From IMG/VR virus record IMGVR_UViG_3300035698_007246, positions 159,880-223,879 of that record: a stretch of 64,000 nucleotides of DNA. The stretch is one strand, 5' to 3'. Numbering within the stretch: the stretch's first letter is position 1; each line of letters opens with the position of its first letter. Under the pieces are notes generated by a model. The model saw only the letters and a list, made by a program, of their open reading frames with translations. It did no database searches and was not told the origin of the DNA. This document shows, piece by piece, positions 17,500 to 25,840 of this stretch. The position numbers and the translations under genes were made by a program. This DNA is from a virus.

Positions 17500-18708
17500 T
17501 TATAAAATCTTCATCAACATATCAACATAACCCGGAGATTCAGTGTACCAATGTGATTTAACCATTTGATGATACTGAGCTTCACGTATTTTATTAAACT
17601 CATCAGGTTCACACAATTTATCAAATAGTTTATCAATTTCAGGCAATGTGATATTATCTGGAGTTTTAATTTTACACACATCATACGGTGATTGTTCACC
17701 ATTTGTGAAATATGTTCCAATCCCAACTGCACCAACTGCACAATACTCTTGATACTTGATACATGATTTTGAATAATTAAAAAAGTTAGGAACCAACGGT
17801 GAAATTCCAAAATGAGGATTCACATTAATAACAGCCAAATGATATTGATAAGAATTCAACCAAGGAATTACAGTAATTTTATCCTTAATCGGTCGAAAGA
17901 AAAATGGTAATCCGCCCATTTGATAAAAATCAATTTTACCTTTCCTCACATTTTCAATAACCCAACCCTTCCATGCATTGTCCATATCCCCAGCAAGTTC
18001 TTTTTGGTCGTGCCAATGTGTCGGGGACGCTGACCATAGAACTCTCGGTTTCTCAATACGTTCAGTTATAGGTGGTTTTTTGGCACTTCCCCAAAAAGCC
18101 TGAGACACAGTATTATGCACAACACGTATTTTATCCTTATCAATCCCCTTGGAGACTATATAGTCCCCTAAAAACTTCGTAGAGACACAAACGATGTCCA
18201 TCATCTTCATTATCTCTATGGACGCTCTCTGGACTTCTGGTGAGATTGTATTCTTTCCAAAGTTATATTCTGGGATTTCTTCACCCTCAGCTGAACCATC
18301 CCATATAAAATCGTCAACATCGTAGATAAGTTTAAATTTATGTTTTTTTTGAAGCTCTTTATATTGAGCAACCATTGGTATTTGCTGAGGTGCCATAGTT
18401 CTTTGAAACCATATAGAACGTGTTTTTTGTAATATATGTTGGTCATATATAAACATTCCTGGTGGACATATAAATGCATTAAATCTTCCTGATTTTCCAA
18501 ATACTGAATTTAAATAATTCATAGGAAAAGCGGTCCTAATATAGCCACATCCCGTGTCATCCGATTTGTAAGCTAATACGATATTTTTTTGAACCCTCGA
18601 TATTGCTGTATTTTTTTGACTAATGTTATTAAAACCAACATTCGGTTTATTAATCATTTCTTCAAATTTTTCTTTATCCGATGTTGGCAAAGTGCTAATA
18701 TTACTCAT
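17500..18708 (-). CDS. Glycosyltransferase, GT-B (family 1/4-like)
   Basis: 402 residues; GGAGAATTGA before ATG. The N-terminal Rossmann half includes NIVLAYKSDDTGCGYIR and KLIYDVDDFIWDG; the C-terminal half has IRVVHNTV, PRVLWSASPTHWHDQ, ITVIPWLNSYQY, FGISPLVPNFFNYSKSCIKY and an EYCAVGAVGIGT segment, the pattern of the nucleotide-sugar site in GT-B enzymes. It could glycosylate phage proteins, DNA or host surface sugar. The nearby fcl gene suggests GDP-fucose as donor, which is inference. Confidence 0.72.
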   Translation of the reverse strand: MSNISTLPTSDKEKFEEMINKPNVGFNNISQKNTAISRVQKNIVLAYKSDDTGCGYIRTAFPMNYLNSVFGKSGRFNAFICPPGMFIYDQHILQKTRSIWFQRTMAPQQIPMVAQYKELQKKHKFKLIYDVDDFIWDGSAEGEEIPEYNFGKNTISPEVQRASIEIMKMMDIVCVSTKFLGDYIVSKGIDKDKIRVVHNTVSQAFWGSAKKPPITERIEKPRVLWSASPTHWHDQKELAGDMDNAWKGWVIENVRKGKIDFYQMGGLPFFFRPIKDKITVIPWLNSYQYHLAVINVNPHFGISPLVPNFFNYSKSCIKYQEYCAVGAVGIGTYFTNGEQSPYDVCKIKTPDNITLPEIDKLFDKLCEPDEFNKIREAQYHQMVKSHWYTESPGYVDMLMKIL

Positions 18709-18718
18709 TCAATTCTCC

Positions 18719-19363
18719 TTATTTCAATTTTCTTGTGATTTTCCAACCTTTATATAACCTATTATATATTATTGACGCATACACACTACTCGGTTTTAAA
18801 TTATATTGTTTACTAAATATTTGATAACTATCAATATTATCAAATATAATACCATCTGGATTTACAAACATATAAATATATTTAGAATTTGGATTGTTTT
18901 TACCTTTTATTTTAAATCCTTTTCCATACTTAGGATTTTTAATACCTTTTGATAATCCATTCTTTTTTCTAACATCACTCAATTTTTTCTTTTGTTTTTC
19001 TGACCAGTTATTGCCATAATTAGGATTCTTTTCACCTTTAATATTTTCTGAACGTGTTTTTCGTCTTTCATCTACCCAAACACCACGCTTCCCTTTAAAT
19101 CCCCCACCAGAACGTATATTATATCCAATAGATTTATCAGTAGCACTTAATTCAGCAATCCAGAATATTTCTTTTTCACAGACATCACCTGAAGTACAAC
19201 ATTCAAGAACTTTCCTAACAAAATTCTCTTTATCATATTTAGCAATCGAACGTTTTAGAATTTTTCCAGAACCCAAATATCCATCATTTGCCGAAGAACA
19301 ATGTTGTCCAACATAAATCTTATTATTAATTAAATTTGTAGTTTTGTAAATTATGTAACACAT
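18719..19363 (-). CDS. GIY-YIG homing endonuclease (Seg-like) with NUMOD3 repeats
   Basis: 214 residues. The GIY-YIG nuclease is at residues 2-90: YIIYKTTNLINNKIYVGQH, then EIFWIAEL and GYNIRSGGG. It is followed by NUMOD3 DNA-binding repeats (GEKNPNYGNNWSEKQKKKLS, NPKYG, NPNS) and a C-terminal helix-turn-helix-like NUMOD segment (DSYQIFSKQYNLKPSSVYAS). It is free-standing, between the glycosyltransferase and small genes. It has its own late promoter and structured leader, and its RBS region (AATTGGGGG) can be covered by a leader loop. Confidence 0.88.
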   Translation of the reverse strand: MCYIIYKTTNLINNKIYVGQHCSSANDGYLGSGKILKRSIAKYDKENFVRKVLECCTSGDVCEKEIFWIAELSATDKSIGYNIRSGGGFKGKRGVWVDERRKTRSENIKGEKNPNYGNNWSEKQKKKLSDVRKKNGLSKGIKNPKYGKGFKIKGKNNPNSKYIYMFVNPDGIIFDNIDSYQIFSKQYNLKPSSVYASIIYNRLYKGWKITRKLK

Positions 19364-19465
19364 ATAGAAGTAACCCCCAATTAAGTTTTAAAAATGAGAG
19401 ATGATGGAATAATCTTTGAATTGGCAAAGAAACAGTTTCGAATTCTGCTGTCTTCCATTCACCCT
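19364..19465 (-). promoter_or_regulatory. Structured 5' leader of the GIY-YIG gene (diverged copy)
   Basis: Predicted RNA start at 19465. Outer stem: ATGGAA at 19458-19453 with TTCCAT at 19409-19404. Right after the first strand comes GACAG, and ATTA precedes the second, as in the leaders at 36.2, 46.6 and 60.4 kb. An inner hairpin CTTTG/CAAAG at 19429-19414 has loop CCAATT, complementary to AATTGG at 19382-19377, the 5' edge of the G-rich ribosome binding site. Structure is inferred by eye. Confidence 0.5.
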
Positions 19466-19470
19466 ATATG

Positions 19471-19478
19471 TATTTATA
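19471..19478 (-). promoter_or_regulatory. T4-type late promoter
   Basis: Exact TATAAATA on the minus strand; the expected start, 6 bases further, is 19465, just before the first stem of the leader. It serves the GIY-YIG gene inside an otherwise early operon. Confidence 0.6.
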
Positions 19479-19491
19479 CAAATTCCAATTT

Positions 19492-19725
19492 TTATTTTCC
19501 ATACTTTTCAAACCAATCAATATCTTCTTTTCGTGGTTCATATAATTTATTAGTAATCTCCAAACCCTCTTCTAAATTTGCATACACAGTCCACGCAGTA
19601 AGAAAAGTTTCCATACACATTCCAACTTCATCACATAATATTTTGGCAAAATCTTGTGCCTTTTTAGGAAGTTCAGATATTTTTATAAACATCATTTCTT
19701 GACCTCTTTCAAATGCAGTTTTCAT
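19492..19725 (-). CDS. Hypothetical protein, 77 aa
   Basis: ATG immediately after the TGA of the upstream gene (GGTGATATG), with GGGGGG as RBS. Mostly helical: ISELPKKAQDFAKILCDEVG then FLTAWTVYANLEEGLEI. There is no transmembrane segment. It is the last of four tiny genes between fcl and the GIY-YIG gene. It has no recognised family. Confidence 0.55.
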   Translation of the reverse strand: MKTAFERGQEMMFIKISELPKKAQDFAKILCDEVGMCMETFLTAWTVYANLEEGLEITNKLYEPRKEDIDWFEKYGK

Positions 19726-19726
19726 A

Positions 19727-19912
19727 TCACCCCCCTTTTACATTTTCTTCACTCTCTTCTATTGTTTCTTGATAATCACTGTAAGCATTAGAAATATGTC
19801 TAACCCATCTTTCAGCATCACCATAATTTCTTTTACAATAATCAATATGCAAACATTCGCAACAATAAAGAAGTGCGTTCAATTTCTTTTTTATTTTTTC
19901 ATCACCAGTCAT
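19727..19912 (-). CDS. Hypothetical protein, 61 aa
   Basis: ATG at 19912 after TTTGGAGAATAAA, overlapping the upstream TGA (ATGA); a TTG 12 bases earlier is less likely. Ends in TGA. Contains CCECLHIDYC, a short Cys cluster that might hold a metal, and an acidic tail (EETIEESEENVKGG). Function unknown. Confidence 0.5.
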   Translation of the reverse strand: MTGDEKIKKKLNALLYCCECLHIDYCKRNYGDAERWVRHISNAYSDYQETIEESEENVKGG

Positions 19913-20265
19913 TTTATTCTCCAAATATTTAGCAATTGTTTATATTTAGGTACTCTATTTTTCAGAGGATTTTTGTTATTTTTTGGATAGGATATTGAAC
20001 TTCCATCTATATATATTGATTCACCAACACCGCAGTTATGGCAAGCGTTTTCAAAATTTCTTAATTTATAAAAACACTCACTACAATTGCGATTCTGTAG
20101 TGTTATTTCACAAGTCTTACATTCTGCATGATTATATAAATTATGCACAATTGCACATTGTTTTAAGTCATATAATGTACAATTGTCACCATCTGCAAGA
20201 TGTGCATTATCTATTAATGTTTTAACTATTGCAAGTTTTAAGTTATTTTCATTTTCTGTATTCAT
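19909..20265 (-). CDS. Cysteine-rich hypothetical protein, 118 aa
   Basis: Residues of about 45-80 carry eight cysteines in pairs (AECKTCEI, NRNCSECFYKL, ACHNCG), a likely zinc-binding region; the N-terminal half is helical. Ends in TGA within the next start (ATGA). In an operon of tiny genes, so perhaps an early host-takeover or regulatory protein, which is a guess from position and size. Confidence 0.5.
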   Translation of the reverse strand: MNTENENNLKLAIVKTLIDNAHLADGDNCTLYDLKQCAIVHNLYNHAECKTCEITLQNRNCSECFYKLRNFENACHNCGVGESIYIDGSSISYPKNNKNPLKNRVPKYKQLLNIWRIK

Positions 20266-20283
20266 CGTTCAAATCCCCAAAAT

Positions 20284-20592
20284 TTAATTTGTATTATCCA
20301 CAATACAATGTTTTAAAGACATCAAAAAAATGTCACCAATGTCTAACTCCTCATGTATTAATAATTTAATATATTTAAATTGACACTCACTATCCATTAT
20401 TGACACAATACCATTTTCAATTTTTGCAATACATATTATTGATTGTATAAAACATTCAAGTCCGAAATTTTTAAAATCATTTTTAATATTATTAATTTTG
20501 TTATAAATAGAAATTGCACTATCGACTGAATCTGTTTTAATAACTTGACAATTTTTATATTTTAAATCACTAATTAAATATTTATTATCCAT
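20284..20592 (-). CDS. Hypothetical protein, 102 aa
   Basis: Begins 2 bases after fcl in transcription order reversed, that is, just downstream of fcl on the minus strand is the next gene boundary; ATG follows GGAAAATGTAAA. It is a soluble alpha/beta protein with the segments CQVIKTDSVDSAISIYNKIN and FIQSIICIAKIENGIVSI. No motif or family is recognised. Confidence 0.5.
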   Translation of the reverse strand: MDNKYLISDLKYKNCQVIKTDSVDSAISIYNKINNIKNDFKNFGLECFIQSIICIAKIENGIVSIMDSECQFKYIKLLIHEELDIGDIFLMSLKHCIVDNTN

Positions 20593-20593
20593 T

Positions 20594-21532
20594 TTACATT
20601 TTCCTTACACGACCGGCTTTAAAGTGTTCGTATGTTTTTTTAATTCCATCACACAATTCAGTTCTATATTTCCACCCAACCGATTTCAATTTAGAAACAT
20701 CAAGTAATTTACGTGGTGTACCATCAGGTTTTGATGTATCAAACACCAATTCACCATCATACCCAACAACATCTTTAATCATGAGAGCAACATCTTTTAT
20801 CGAAATATCAATCCCAGTTCCTATATTTATAATTTCAGATTCATCATAATTATTCATCAGATAAACACATGCATCTGCAAGGTCATCAGCATATAAGAAT
20901 TCTCTTTTTGGTGAACCACTACCCCATATTTCAACACGTTTTGCCCCAGATTCCTTAGCCTCATGAAATTTTCTTATCAGTGCAGGTAGGACATGGGAAT
21001 TTTCCAAATCATAATTATCATTTTCCCCATATAAATTTGTTGGCATTACAGAAATAAAATTAGTACCAAATTGTTTGTTATATGATTGACACATTTTAAT
21101 ACCTGCAAGTTTAGACATTGCATATGCGTCATTAGTTGGTTCCAATGGTCCAGTCATAAATTGGTCTTCATTGATTGGTTGTTTTGACAGTTTAGGGTAA
21201 ATGCAAGATGAACCAAGATATAGTAATTTTTTCACACCATATTCATGAGAAGCATTAATAACATTACATCCAATTTGTAAATTCTTAAAAATGAATTCCC
21301 CAGGATGATTTCTATTATCAATTATACCACCAACACGAGCCGCTGCTAAAAATACATACTCTGGTCTATTATCATCAAAAAACCTATACGTGTCATGCTG
21401 TAAAATCAAATTCATCTTTTCACGTACACTCCAAAGTAAATTGTTATACCCTTGTCTTTTCAGTTCTCGAACTATTGCAGACCCAACAAGACCATTATGT
21501 CCAGCAATATAAATCAAACTATCTTTTTTCAT
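20594..21532 (-). CDS. fcl: GDP-L-fucose synthase (auxiliary metabolic gene)
   Basis: 312 residues, the normal length. It converts GDP-4-keto-6-deoxymannose to GDP-L-fucose in two NADPH-dependent steps. The Rossmann motif GHNGLVGS is at 11-18; the catalytic Ser-Tyr-Lys set is S108/S109 (LGSSCIYP), Y137 and K141 (YAMSK), as in short-chain dehydrogenases. [16 protein letters not shown] and the NIGTG segment match the family. No gmd (the preceding pathway step) is in the window, so the substrate may come from the host. A glycosyltransferase lies 1.9 kb downstream in the same direction. Confidence 0.9.
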   Translation of the reverse strand: MKKDSLIYIAGHNGLVGSAIVRELKRQGYNNLLWSVREKMNLILQHDTYRFFDDNRPEYVFLAAARVGGIIDNRNHPGEFIFKNLQIGCNVINASHEYGVKKLLYLGSSCIYPKLSKQPINEDQFMTGPLEPTNDAYAMSKLAGIKMCQSYNKQFGTNFISVMPTNLYGENDNYDLENSHVLPALIRKFHEAKESGAKRVEIWGSGSPKREFLYADDLADACVYLMNNYDESEIINIGTGIDISIKDVALMIKDVVGYDGELVFDTSKPDGTPRKLLDVSKLKSVGWKYRTELCDGIKKTYEHFKAGRVRKM

Positions 21533-21549
21533 TTGTTCAATACCTTGTG

Positions 21550-22605
21550 TTAATTGTTATTATTAGCTTTATCATAAAGCCTAACAAGAATGTTATATAT
21601 TTCTTCTTTATCGTGTTCACTTAAACCCAATGCCTCAACATATCCCTTGATTAAATCAGGAATAGATGATATATTGATTTTTTGATTTTTTATATCAAGT
21701 TCTGACTCAAGTTCAGTTGTGTCAATATAAAATGGTGTAATTTTGATGGGATTATACTTTTCAATATCCTCGATATATTTTGTGTATTCCTCTGGGGAAT
21801 ATGTTTCATGGTCATACATTATATTTACATCAATTTTATTATTCTCAATCATTTCTTGTGAGAAATCATCTGGATAATTCAATGCAACAAATTTTGTTGA
21901 TACATTATTTGAAAAAAACTTATGTTTGTGTGAACGGAGATTATAAATTAAAAACCCACGTTCCTCATCAATATCAGCACGTGTTAGTTGATATGGTGTT
22001 CCAACATAGATAAATTTAGAATCACCTATATCACGAACGCTACGTGTGTGGAAATGACCAGAAAATATAGTTTTGAACTTATTTATGAATAAATCTGGAT
22101 TAATTCCATTTTTACTGGAAATGTATTTATTAAGACCAAACCCCGCAATATCAAAATGACCCATCAACACTTTTGCATTTTTACCATCAAGTATACCTGC
22201 AATTTCAGAATCATCAACAACCCAAGGTATCATTAATATTTTATCACCACAAACTAATTCCGGTTTTTCGATAAGATTGACATTTTCAAATTTCCTTAGA
22301 AATTTTAATGAATGCACTTCTGTTGTTGAGTTATAATATATATCATGATTACCAACCAACACATACACAGTGAAATCTTTTAATATCACATCAAATAAAT
22401 CATACACAGCATTTTGAATACGAGTATTCACACTGGTTCGAGAATCAAAAACATCACCTAACATAAATATCTTATCAATTTCATTTTTCTTTAAAAATGG
22501 AACTAACACTTCATTAAAAAATTTAAAACTACTTTCCAATAATTGTTCGGAATTATTTTCAAACCCAAAATGAGTATCTGTCAATAAACAAATATTATTA
22601 TTCAT
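21550..22605 (-). CDS. 47: Recombination nuclease subunit gp47 (SbcD/Mre11 type)
   Basis: 351 residues (T4: 339). Metallophosphoesterase with [37 protein letters not shown] and SGHFHTR, the complete metal-ligand set. With gp46 it resects ends to make 3' ssDNA for UvsX and degrades host DNA. ATG lies 2 bases after the stop of gene 55. The order 46-55-47 packs these in one transcript, similar to T4's cluster. Confidence 0.92.
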   Translation of the reverse strand: MNNNICLLTDTHFGFENNSEQLLESSFKFFNEVLVPFLKKNEIDKIFMLGDVFDSRTSVNTRIQNAVYDLFDVILKDFTVYVLVGNHDIYYNSTTEVHSLKFLRKFENVNLIEKPELVCGDKILMIPWVVDDSEIAGILDGKNAKVLMGHFDIAGFGLNKYISSKNGINPDLFINKFKTIFSGHFHTRSVRDIGDSKFIYVGTPYQLTRADIDEERGFLIYNLRSHKHKFFSNNVSTKFVALNYPDDFSQEMIENNKIDVNIMYDHETYSPEEYTKYIEDIEKYNPIKITPFYIDTTELESELDIKNQKINISSIPDLIKGYVEALGLSEHDKEEIYNILVRLYDKANNNN

Positions 22606-22607
22606 TT

Positions 22608-22967
22608 TTACATTACACCTTCATCAAAATTCTCAATAAACGATAAACTAATAAATGTATCATTAATCCTCTTTTGTTTATTGAAATATCGATTAAATGC
22701 GTTGTACGTAGTGCGTGTATAATACCCAAACGGATTTTTTGATTTATTTTCATCAAACAATGTGATGTATCGACACATATCAAGAGTCGCTTCACTCACC
22801 ATTTCATCTTTTCTGTCTTGTGTGTAATTTATAAAACTGGGTTTGTTTAATATATTTTCAGCAATGAGGATAAATATTTTCCCAAGTTTATTGTATACTT
22901 TTCTGTCTTTAGATTTTTTATATTCTATTATTAAATTTAAAAATTCCTTATTGTTAACATAGTTCAT
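22608..22967 (-). CDS. 55: Late sigma factor gp55, short form
   Basis: 119 residues against 185 in T4. The start MNYVNNKEF and the following LIAENIL, NYTQDRKDEM, FDENKSKNPFGYYTRTTYNAF match T4 gp55, the sigma that directs host RNA polymerase to TATAAATA promoters. The T4 C-terminal region is largely missing, but the end SLSFIENFDEG resembles the T4 sliding-clamp-binding tail (SLDFLYE). So this is a reduced factor that may keep both promoter recognition and clamp contact. Many late promoters in the window agree with the call. ATG 11 bases after gp46. Confidence 0.85.
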   Translation of the reverse strand: MNYVNNKEFLNLIIEYKKSKDRKVYNKLGKIFILIAENILNKPSFINYTQDRKDEMVSEATLDMCRYITLFDENKSKNPFGYYTRTTYNAFNRYFNKQKRINDTFISLSFIENFDEGVM

Positions 22968-22977
22968 CCTTGCTCCG

Positions 22978-24744
22978 TTATTCTTTTAAGTGATTAATAG
23001 TCGAAAACCCATTTCCGTTTTTAGAAACTTCTAATAAAGTTTCAAATTGTGAAAAATATTCTTTTTTAAGACGATGTGAAATTATATATATTGCGAGGTG
23101 ATTTGTGTCGGTTATCATCTTTTTCATACTTTCGATAAGTTTTGCTAATCCAATTTCATCTATTGAACTGTCAAGTAATTCATCAATTGCTAATAAATTA
23201 CAATTCCAATTTGCTAATGATTTACGAATAGCAATAAAAGAGAGAAGAATGGACATATCTATCCGTTTCTTCTCCCCTTCAGAGAAACAATAATAGGAAA
23301 CATTTTCGGTTGTACTACCAAGTACTTTTATATTTTCGTTCATGAATTTGTCAAAACTAATAGTCACAGACAATTCAAATAACTTCAGATGTTCATTGAT
23401 GTTATAATTCAATATCGGAATCATCTCTTCAAAAACAAATGATTTTATACCTGTGTCTGAAAGAGCACTAACAACCAATTTACGATATCTCATATCGTCC
23501 TTCAATTGATTATTTTCCTGTACTTCACAACTATGTGTGTTTACTTTTTTTTCCAACTCATCTTTTTCATGAGAAATATCAAAATCAAATTGTCTATTCT
23601 GAATTAATTCTTTTCGATGTTCAAATTCACATATCATGTCTTGTAAATCAACTGCCTTACTACGAAGAGATGACAATTGATTCTTTTTAATCAAAATCTT
23701 ATGAACAGTTTTTTCAATTTCTTCGATATCTTCATGTATACGTTTAACCTTTTCATCCAAGACAACAACAACAACGTCATGATTCATTTTTACAGAAGTT
23801 AAACTATGAATCTGGCTATTTTTATAATCATCAGAAATCTTATGATTACAAGTCGGACATGTGTCGTGAGATGATATGAATTCAATAGTATCATTAGTGT
23901 TTCGAACACCTACTTTATGTTCTGCAATTTCTGCATTTGTTTCATCAAGTTTTTTGTGTAATTCATTTCGATTATCTTCAATTTGTATTTCTGTTTGTTT
24001 TGATAATATTTGTCCATTTTCTTTGATGTCAACTAATTTGTTTTTAATAACATTAATTTGATTATCAACATCAGCAATCTCGATACGTTTATCATATTCA
24101 AAACGATTTTCAGTATGTTCCAATTGTTTTATTCTTGCACCATCCAAATCAATAGACTGTTTGAGCATTAACAAAGATTTATCCGAAATTTCTATTTTCG
24201 GTTTCAATTCTTTAATTTCATCTTTGACAATCTTAGACATACCAGAAAATATATCAATTGAAAAAATCTGTTCAATAATCTCACGTTTTTTTGGTGTACC
24301 TAATTTTAGAAATGGTTCATTGTGATTTATTGACAATGATATAATCTGTTTGAATGTTTTATAATTAATCCCTAAAATTTTATCAATCTCATCTTGAACA
24401 AGACCTTTTGTTGATAATAATTTTATAGCAATACCATTCTTTTTGATTTCTAATAGTTTAGGTTTCAAACCACGTGTAATCGAATATGTGTTTTCGTTGA
24501 TAGTTATTATAAACGTAACTTCAAGATTCTTTTTATTTCTACGGTTAATGAGGTCATCAATTTTTATTTTACGATAAGGTTGTCCAAAAAGACAAAACGA
24601 TAGCGTATCAAGCAATGCTGATGATTTTCCTGCACCGTTATTTCCCGTGATAAGGTTCAATCCCTCGTTAAACGAGATTTTGACTTTTTTATTACCAAAT
24701 GAGAGGATGTTCCTAAACTCTCCACCCTCAAAATTTAAATTCAT
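22978..24744 (-). CDS. 46: Recombination nuclease subunit gp46 (SbcC/Rad50 type)
   Basis: 588 residues from ATG at 24744 after GGAGAGTTGAAATAT. SMC-like ATPase: Walker A GNNGAGKSS at 34-42, long coiled coils (about 170-270 and 315-400) around a zinc-hook CPTCNH at about 300, ABC signature YYCFSEGEKKR, and Walker B LLAIDELLDSS. Forms a complex with gp47. It is the first gene of the leftward block, behind a sigma70-like promoter at 24774-24801. Confidence 0.92.
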   Translation of the reverse strand: MNLNFEGGEFRNILSFGNKKVKISFNEGLNLITGNNGAGKSSALLDTLSFCLFGQPYRKIKIDDLINRRNKKNLEVTFIITINENTYSITRGLKPKLLEIKKNGIAIKLLSTKGLVQDEIDKILGINYKTFKQIISLSINHNEPFLKLGTPKKREIIEQIFSIDIFSGMSKIVKDEIKELKPKIEISDKSLLMLKQSIDLDGARIKQLEHTENRFEYDKRIEIADVDNQINVIKNKLVDIKENGQILSKQTEIQIEDNRNELHKKLDETNAEIAEHKVGVRNTNDTIEFISSHDTCPTCNHKISDDYKNSQIHSLTSVKMNHDVVVVVLDEKVKRIHEDIEEIEKTVHKILIKKNQLSSLRSKAVDLQDMICEFEHRKELIQNRQFDFDISHEKDELEKKVNTHSCEVQENNQLKDDMRYRKLVVSALSDTGIKSFVFEEMIPILNYNINEHLKLFELSVTISFDKFMNENIKVLGSTTENVSYYCFSEGEKKRIDMSILLSFIAIRKSLANWNCNLLAIDELLDSSIDEIGLAKLIESMKKMITDTNHLAIYIISHRLKKEYFSQFETLLEVSKNGNGFSTINHLKE

Positions 24745-24773
24745 ATATTTCAACTCTCCTATTCGTTAGTAAT

Positions 24774-24801
24774 AATATAATAAATTTTAAACAAAAGTCA
24801 A
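24774..24801 (-). promoter_or_regulatory. Sigma70-like early promoter for the leftward block
   Basis: On the minus strand, TTGACT (24801-24796), 16 bases, then TATATT (24779-24774), with an overlapping TATTAT at 18 bases. It lies about 30 bases before the gp46 ATG and faces the whole replication cluster. Host-type early promoter by form. Confidence 0.6.
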
Positions 24802-24877
24802 TAGTTTTTTTATAATAATATTTACAAATAATTATTAAAGTACTTGATAAAGTTTAAATATGTTCTTAAATATATTT

Positions 24878-24918
24878 GGACCAGGACCAATTTTAATTTA
24901 GGACCTGGTCCTTTTTTT
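24878..24918 (+). terminator. Rho-independent-like hairpin, copy 1
   Basis: GGACCAGGACC at 24878-24888, 12-base loop, GGACCTGGTCC at 24901-24911 (one mismatch), then seven T. It works only in the plus direction, although no plus-strand gene lies upstream in the window. Confidence 0.6.
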
Positions 24919-25100
24919 AAAAGGTCCAAGGACCAATATAGTTAATTAATTAAATAATATATAATATATTTCACTTTATTTTTTATCAAGTACTTGAAAA
25001 AGTTTCAAACACCTAAAGTCGTTTCACTCACACGGGATTGCTAAAGCAATCCCATGTCTCGTTCCACGAAGTTGACGCTAACATAGGTTTTTGTAACAAG

Positions 25101-25108
25101 TATAAATA
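25101..25108 (+). promoter_or_regulatory. T4-type late promoter at the end of repeat copy 1
   Basis: Exact TATAAATA. Its expected start, 25114, lies in copy 2, so an RNA from here would meet the copy 2 terminator and end near 25197, about 84 bases long. Confidence 0.45.
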
Positions 25109-25113
25109 ATTAT

Positions 25114-25197
25114 TAAAGTACTTGATAAAGTTTAAATATGTTCTTAAATATATTTGGACCAGGACCAATTTTAATTTAGGACCTGGTCCTTTTTTTT
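25114..25197 (+). ncRNA. Predicted short RNA between late promoter and terminator
   Basis: A prediction from two signals only: TATAAATA at 25101-25108 and the hairpin plus T8 at 25156-25197. The duplication places copy 1's promoter just before copy 2's terminator. No reading frame of use is inside. It might be an origin primer or a by-product. Confidence 0.25.
25156..25197 (+). terminator. Rho-independent-like hairpin, copy 2
   Basis: Same hairpin as copy 1, at 25156-25189, followed by eight T. Confidence 0.6.
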
Positions 25198-25379
25198 AAA
25201 AGGTCCAAGGACCAATATAGTTAATTAATTAAATAATATATAATATATTTCACTTTATTTTTTATCAAGTACTTGAAAAAGTTTCAAACACCTAAAGTCG
25301 TTTCACTCACACGAGATTGCTAAAGCAATCCCATGTATCGTTCCACGAAGCTGACGCTAACATAGGTTTTTGTAACAAG

Positions 25380-25387
25380 TATAAATA
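25380..25387 (+). promoter_or_regulatory. T4-type late promoter of uvsY-uvsW
   Basis: Exact TATAAATA 42 bases before the uvsY ATG, at the end of repeat copy 2; expected start 25393. Confidence 0.55.
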
Positions 25388-25429
25388 ATTACACAAAGTA
25401 TTATAAAAACATTTTGAACGGAGTTGTTT

Positions 25430-25840
25430 ATGAAAAATGAACTATTTTTAGAAATTAGAAAACAAATTGATGAAGAATTAAAGATTACACCTGAAACTGT
25501 TAGAGAAAAAACTCTCAAATCACCTATGTTGTCATCAAGATATCACAATGTATTGATAAGTGAAAAACGTGTGTTAAATGGATTGGAAAGTAAAAAAAAT
25601 AAAATATTTGGAAAATTATATCAACATTACCGATATAGAAGTGAATTTGCTATATCAACAAAACTTGAAGCTGAAACTTTTATATTTTCGGATGATAAAT
25701 ATCTTGCTATAGAAGCACAATGTAAAGAACAAAAAATTATTGTAAATTATTTTGAAGAGCATATTAAAATTTTTAATAAACTTGGATTTGCATATAACAC
25801 ATATTTGGGATTTTTAAAATTAACTCAAGGTGGAGAGTAA
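25430..25840 (+). CDS. uvsY: Recombination mediator UvsY
   Basis: 136 residues from ATG at 25430 after GGAGTTGTTT (T4: 137). UvsY helps UvsX replace gp32 on ssDNA. The pattern of basic helical segments (SRYHNVLISEKRVLNGLESK, YQHYRYRSEFAI, FNKLGFAYNTYLGFLKLTQG) follows T4 UvsY, and it is joined to uvsW (TAATG overlap), as these genes are neighbours in T4. Primary similarity is modest; synteny is strong. Confidence 0.75.
   Translation: MKNELFLEIRKQIDEELKITPETVREKTLKSPMLSSRYHNVLISEKRVLNGLESKKNKIFGKLYQHYRYRSEFAISTKLEAETFIFSDDKYLAIEAQCKEQKIIVNYFEEHIKIFNKLGFAYNTYLGFLKLTQGGE

Larger units (their letters stand above)
24826..25382. repeat. Two tandem copies of a 278/279-bp noncoding unit
   Basis: Copy 1 is 24826-25103 and copy 2 25104-25382; they differ by three substitutions and one T in a T run, and an 8-base start of a third copy follows. 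Each unit holds an AAAGTACTTGATAAA/TTTATCAAGTACTT dyad, a GGACCAGGACC hairpin with a T run, an AT-rich stretch (TTAATTAATTAAATAATATA), a GGGATTGC/GCAATCCC hairpin (one arm mutated in copy 2), and a final TATAAATA. No ORF of note. It fills the divergent gap between gp46 and uvsY and is a candidate origin. Confidence 0.9.
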
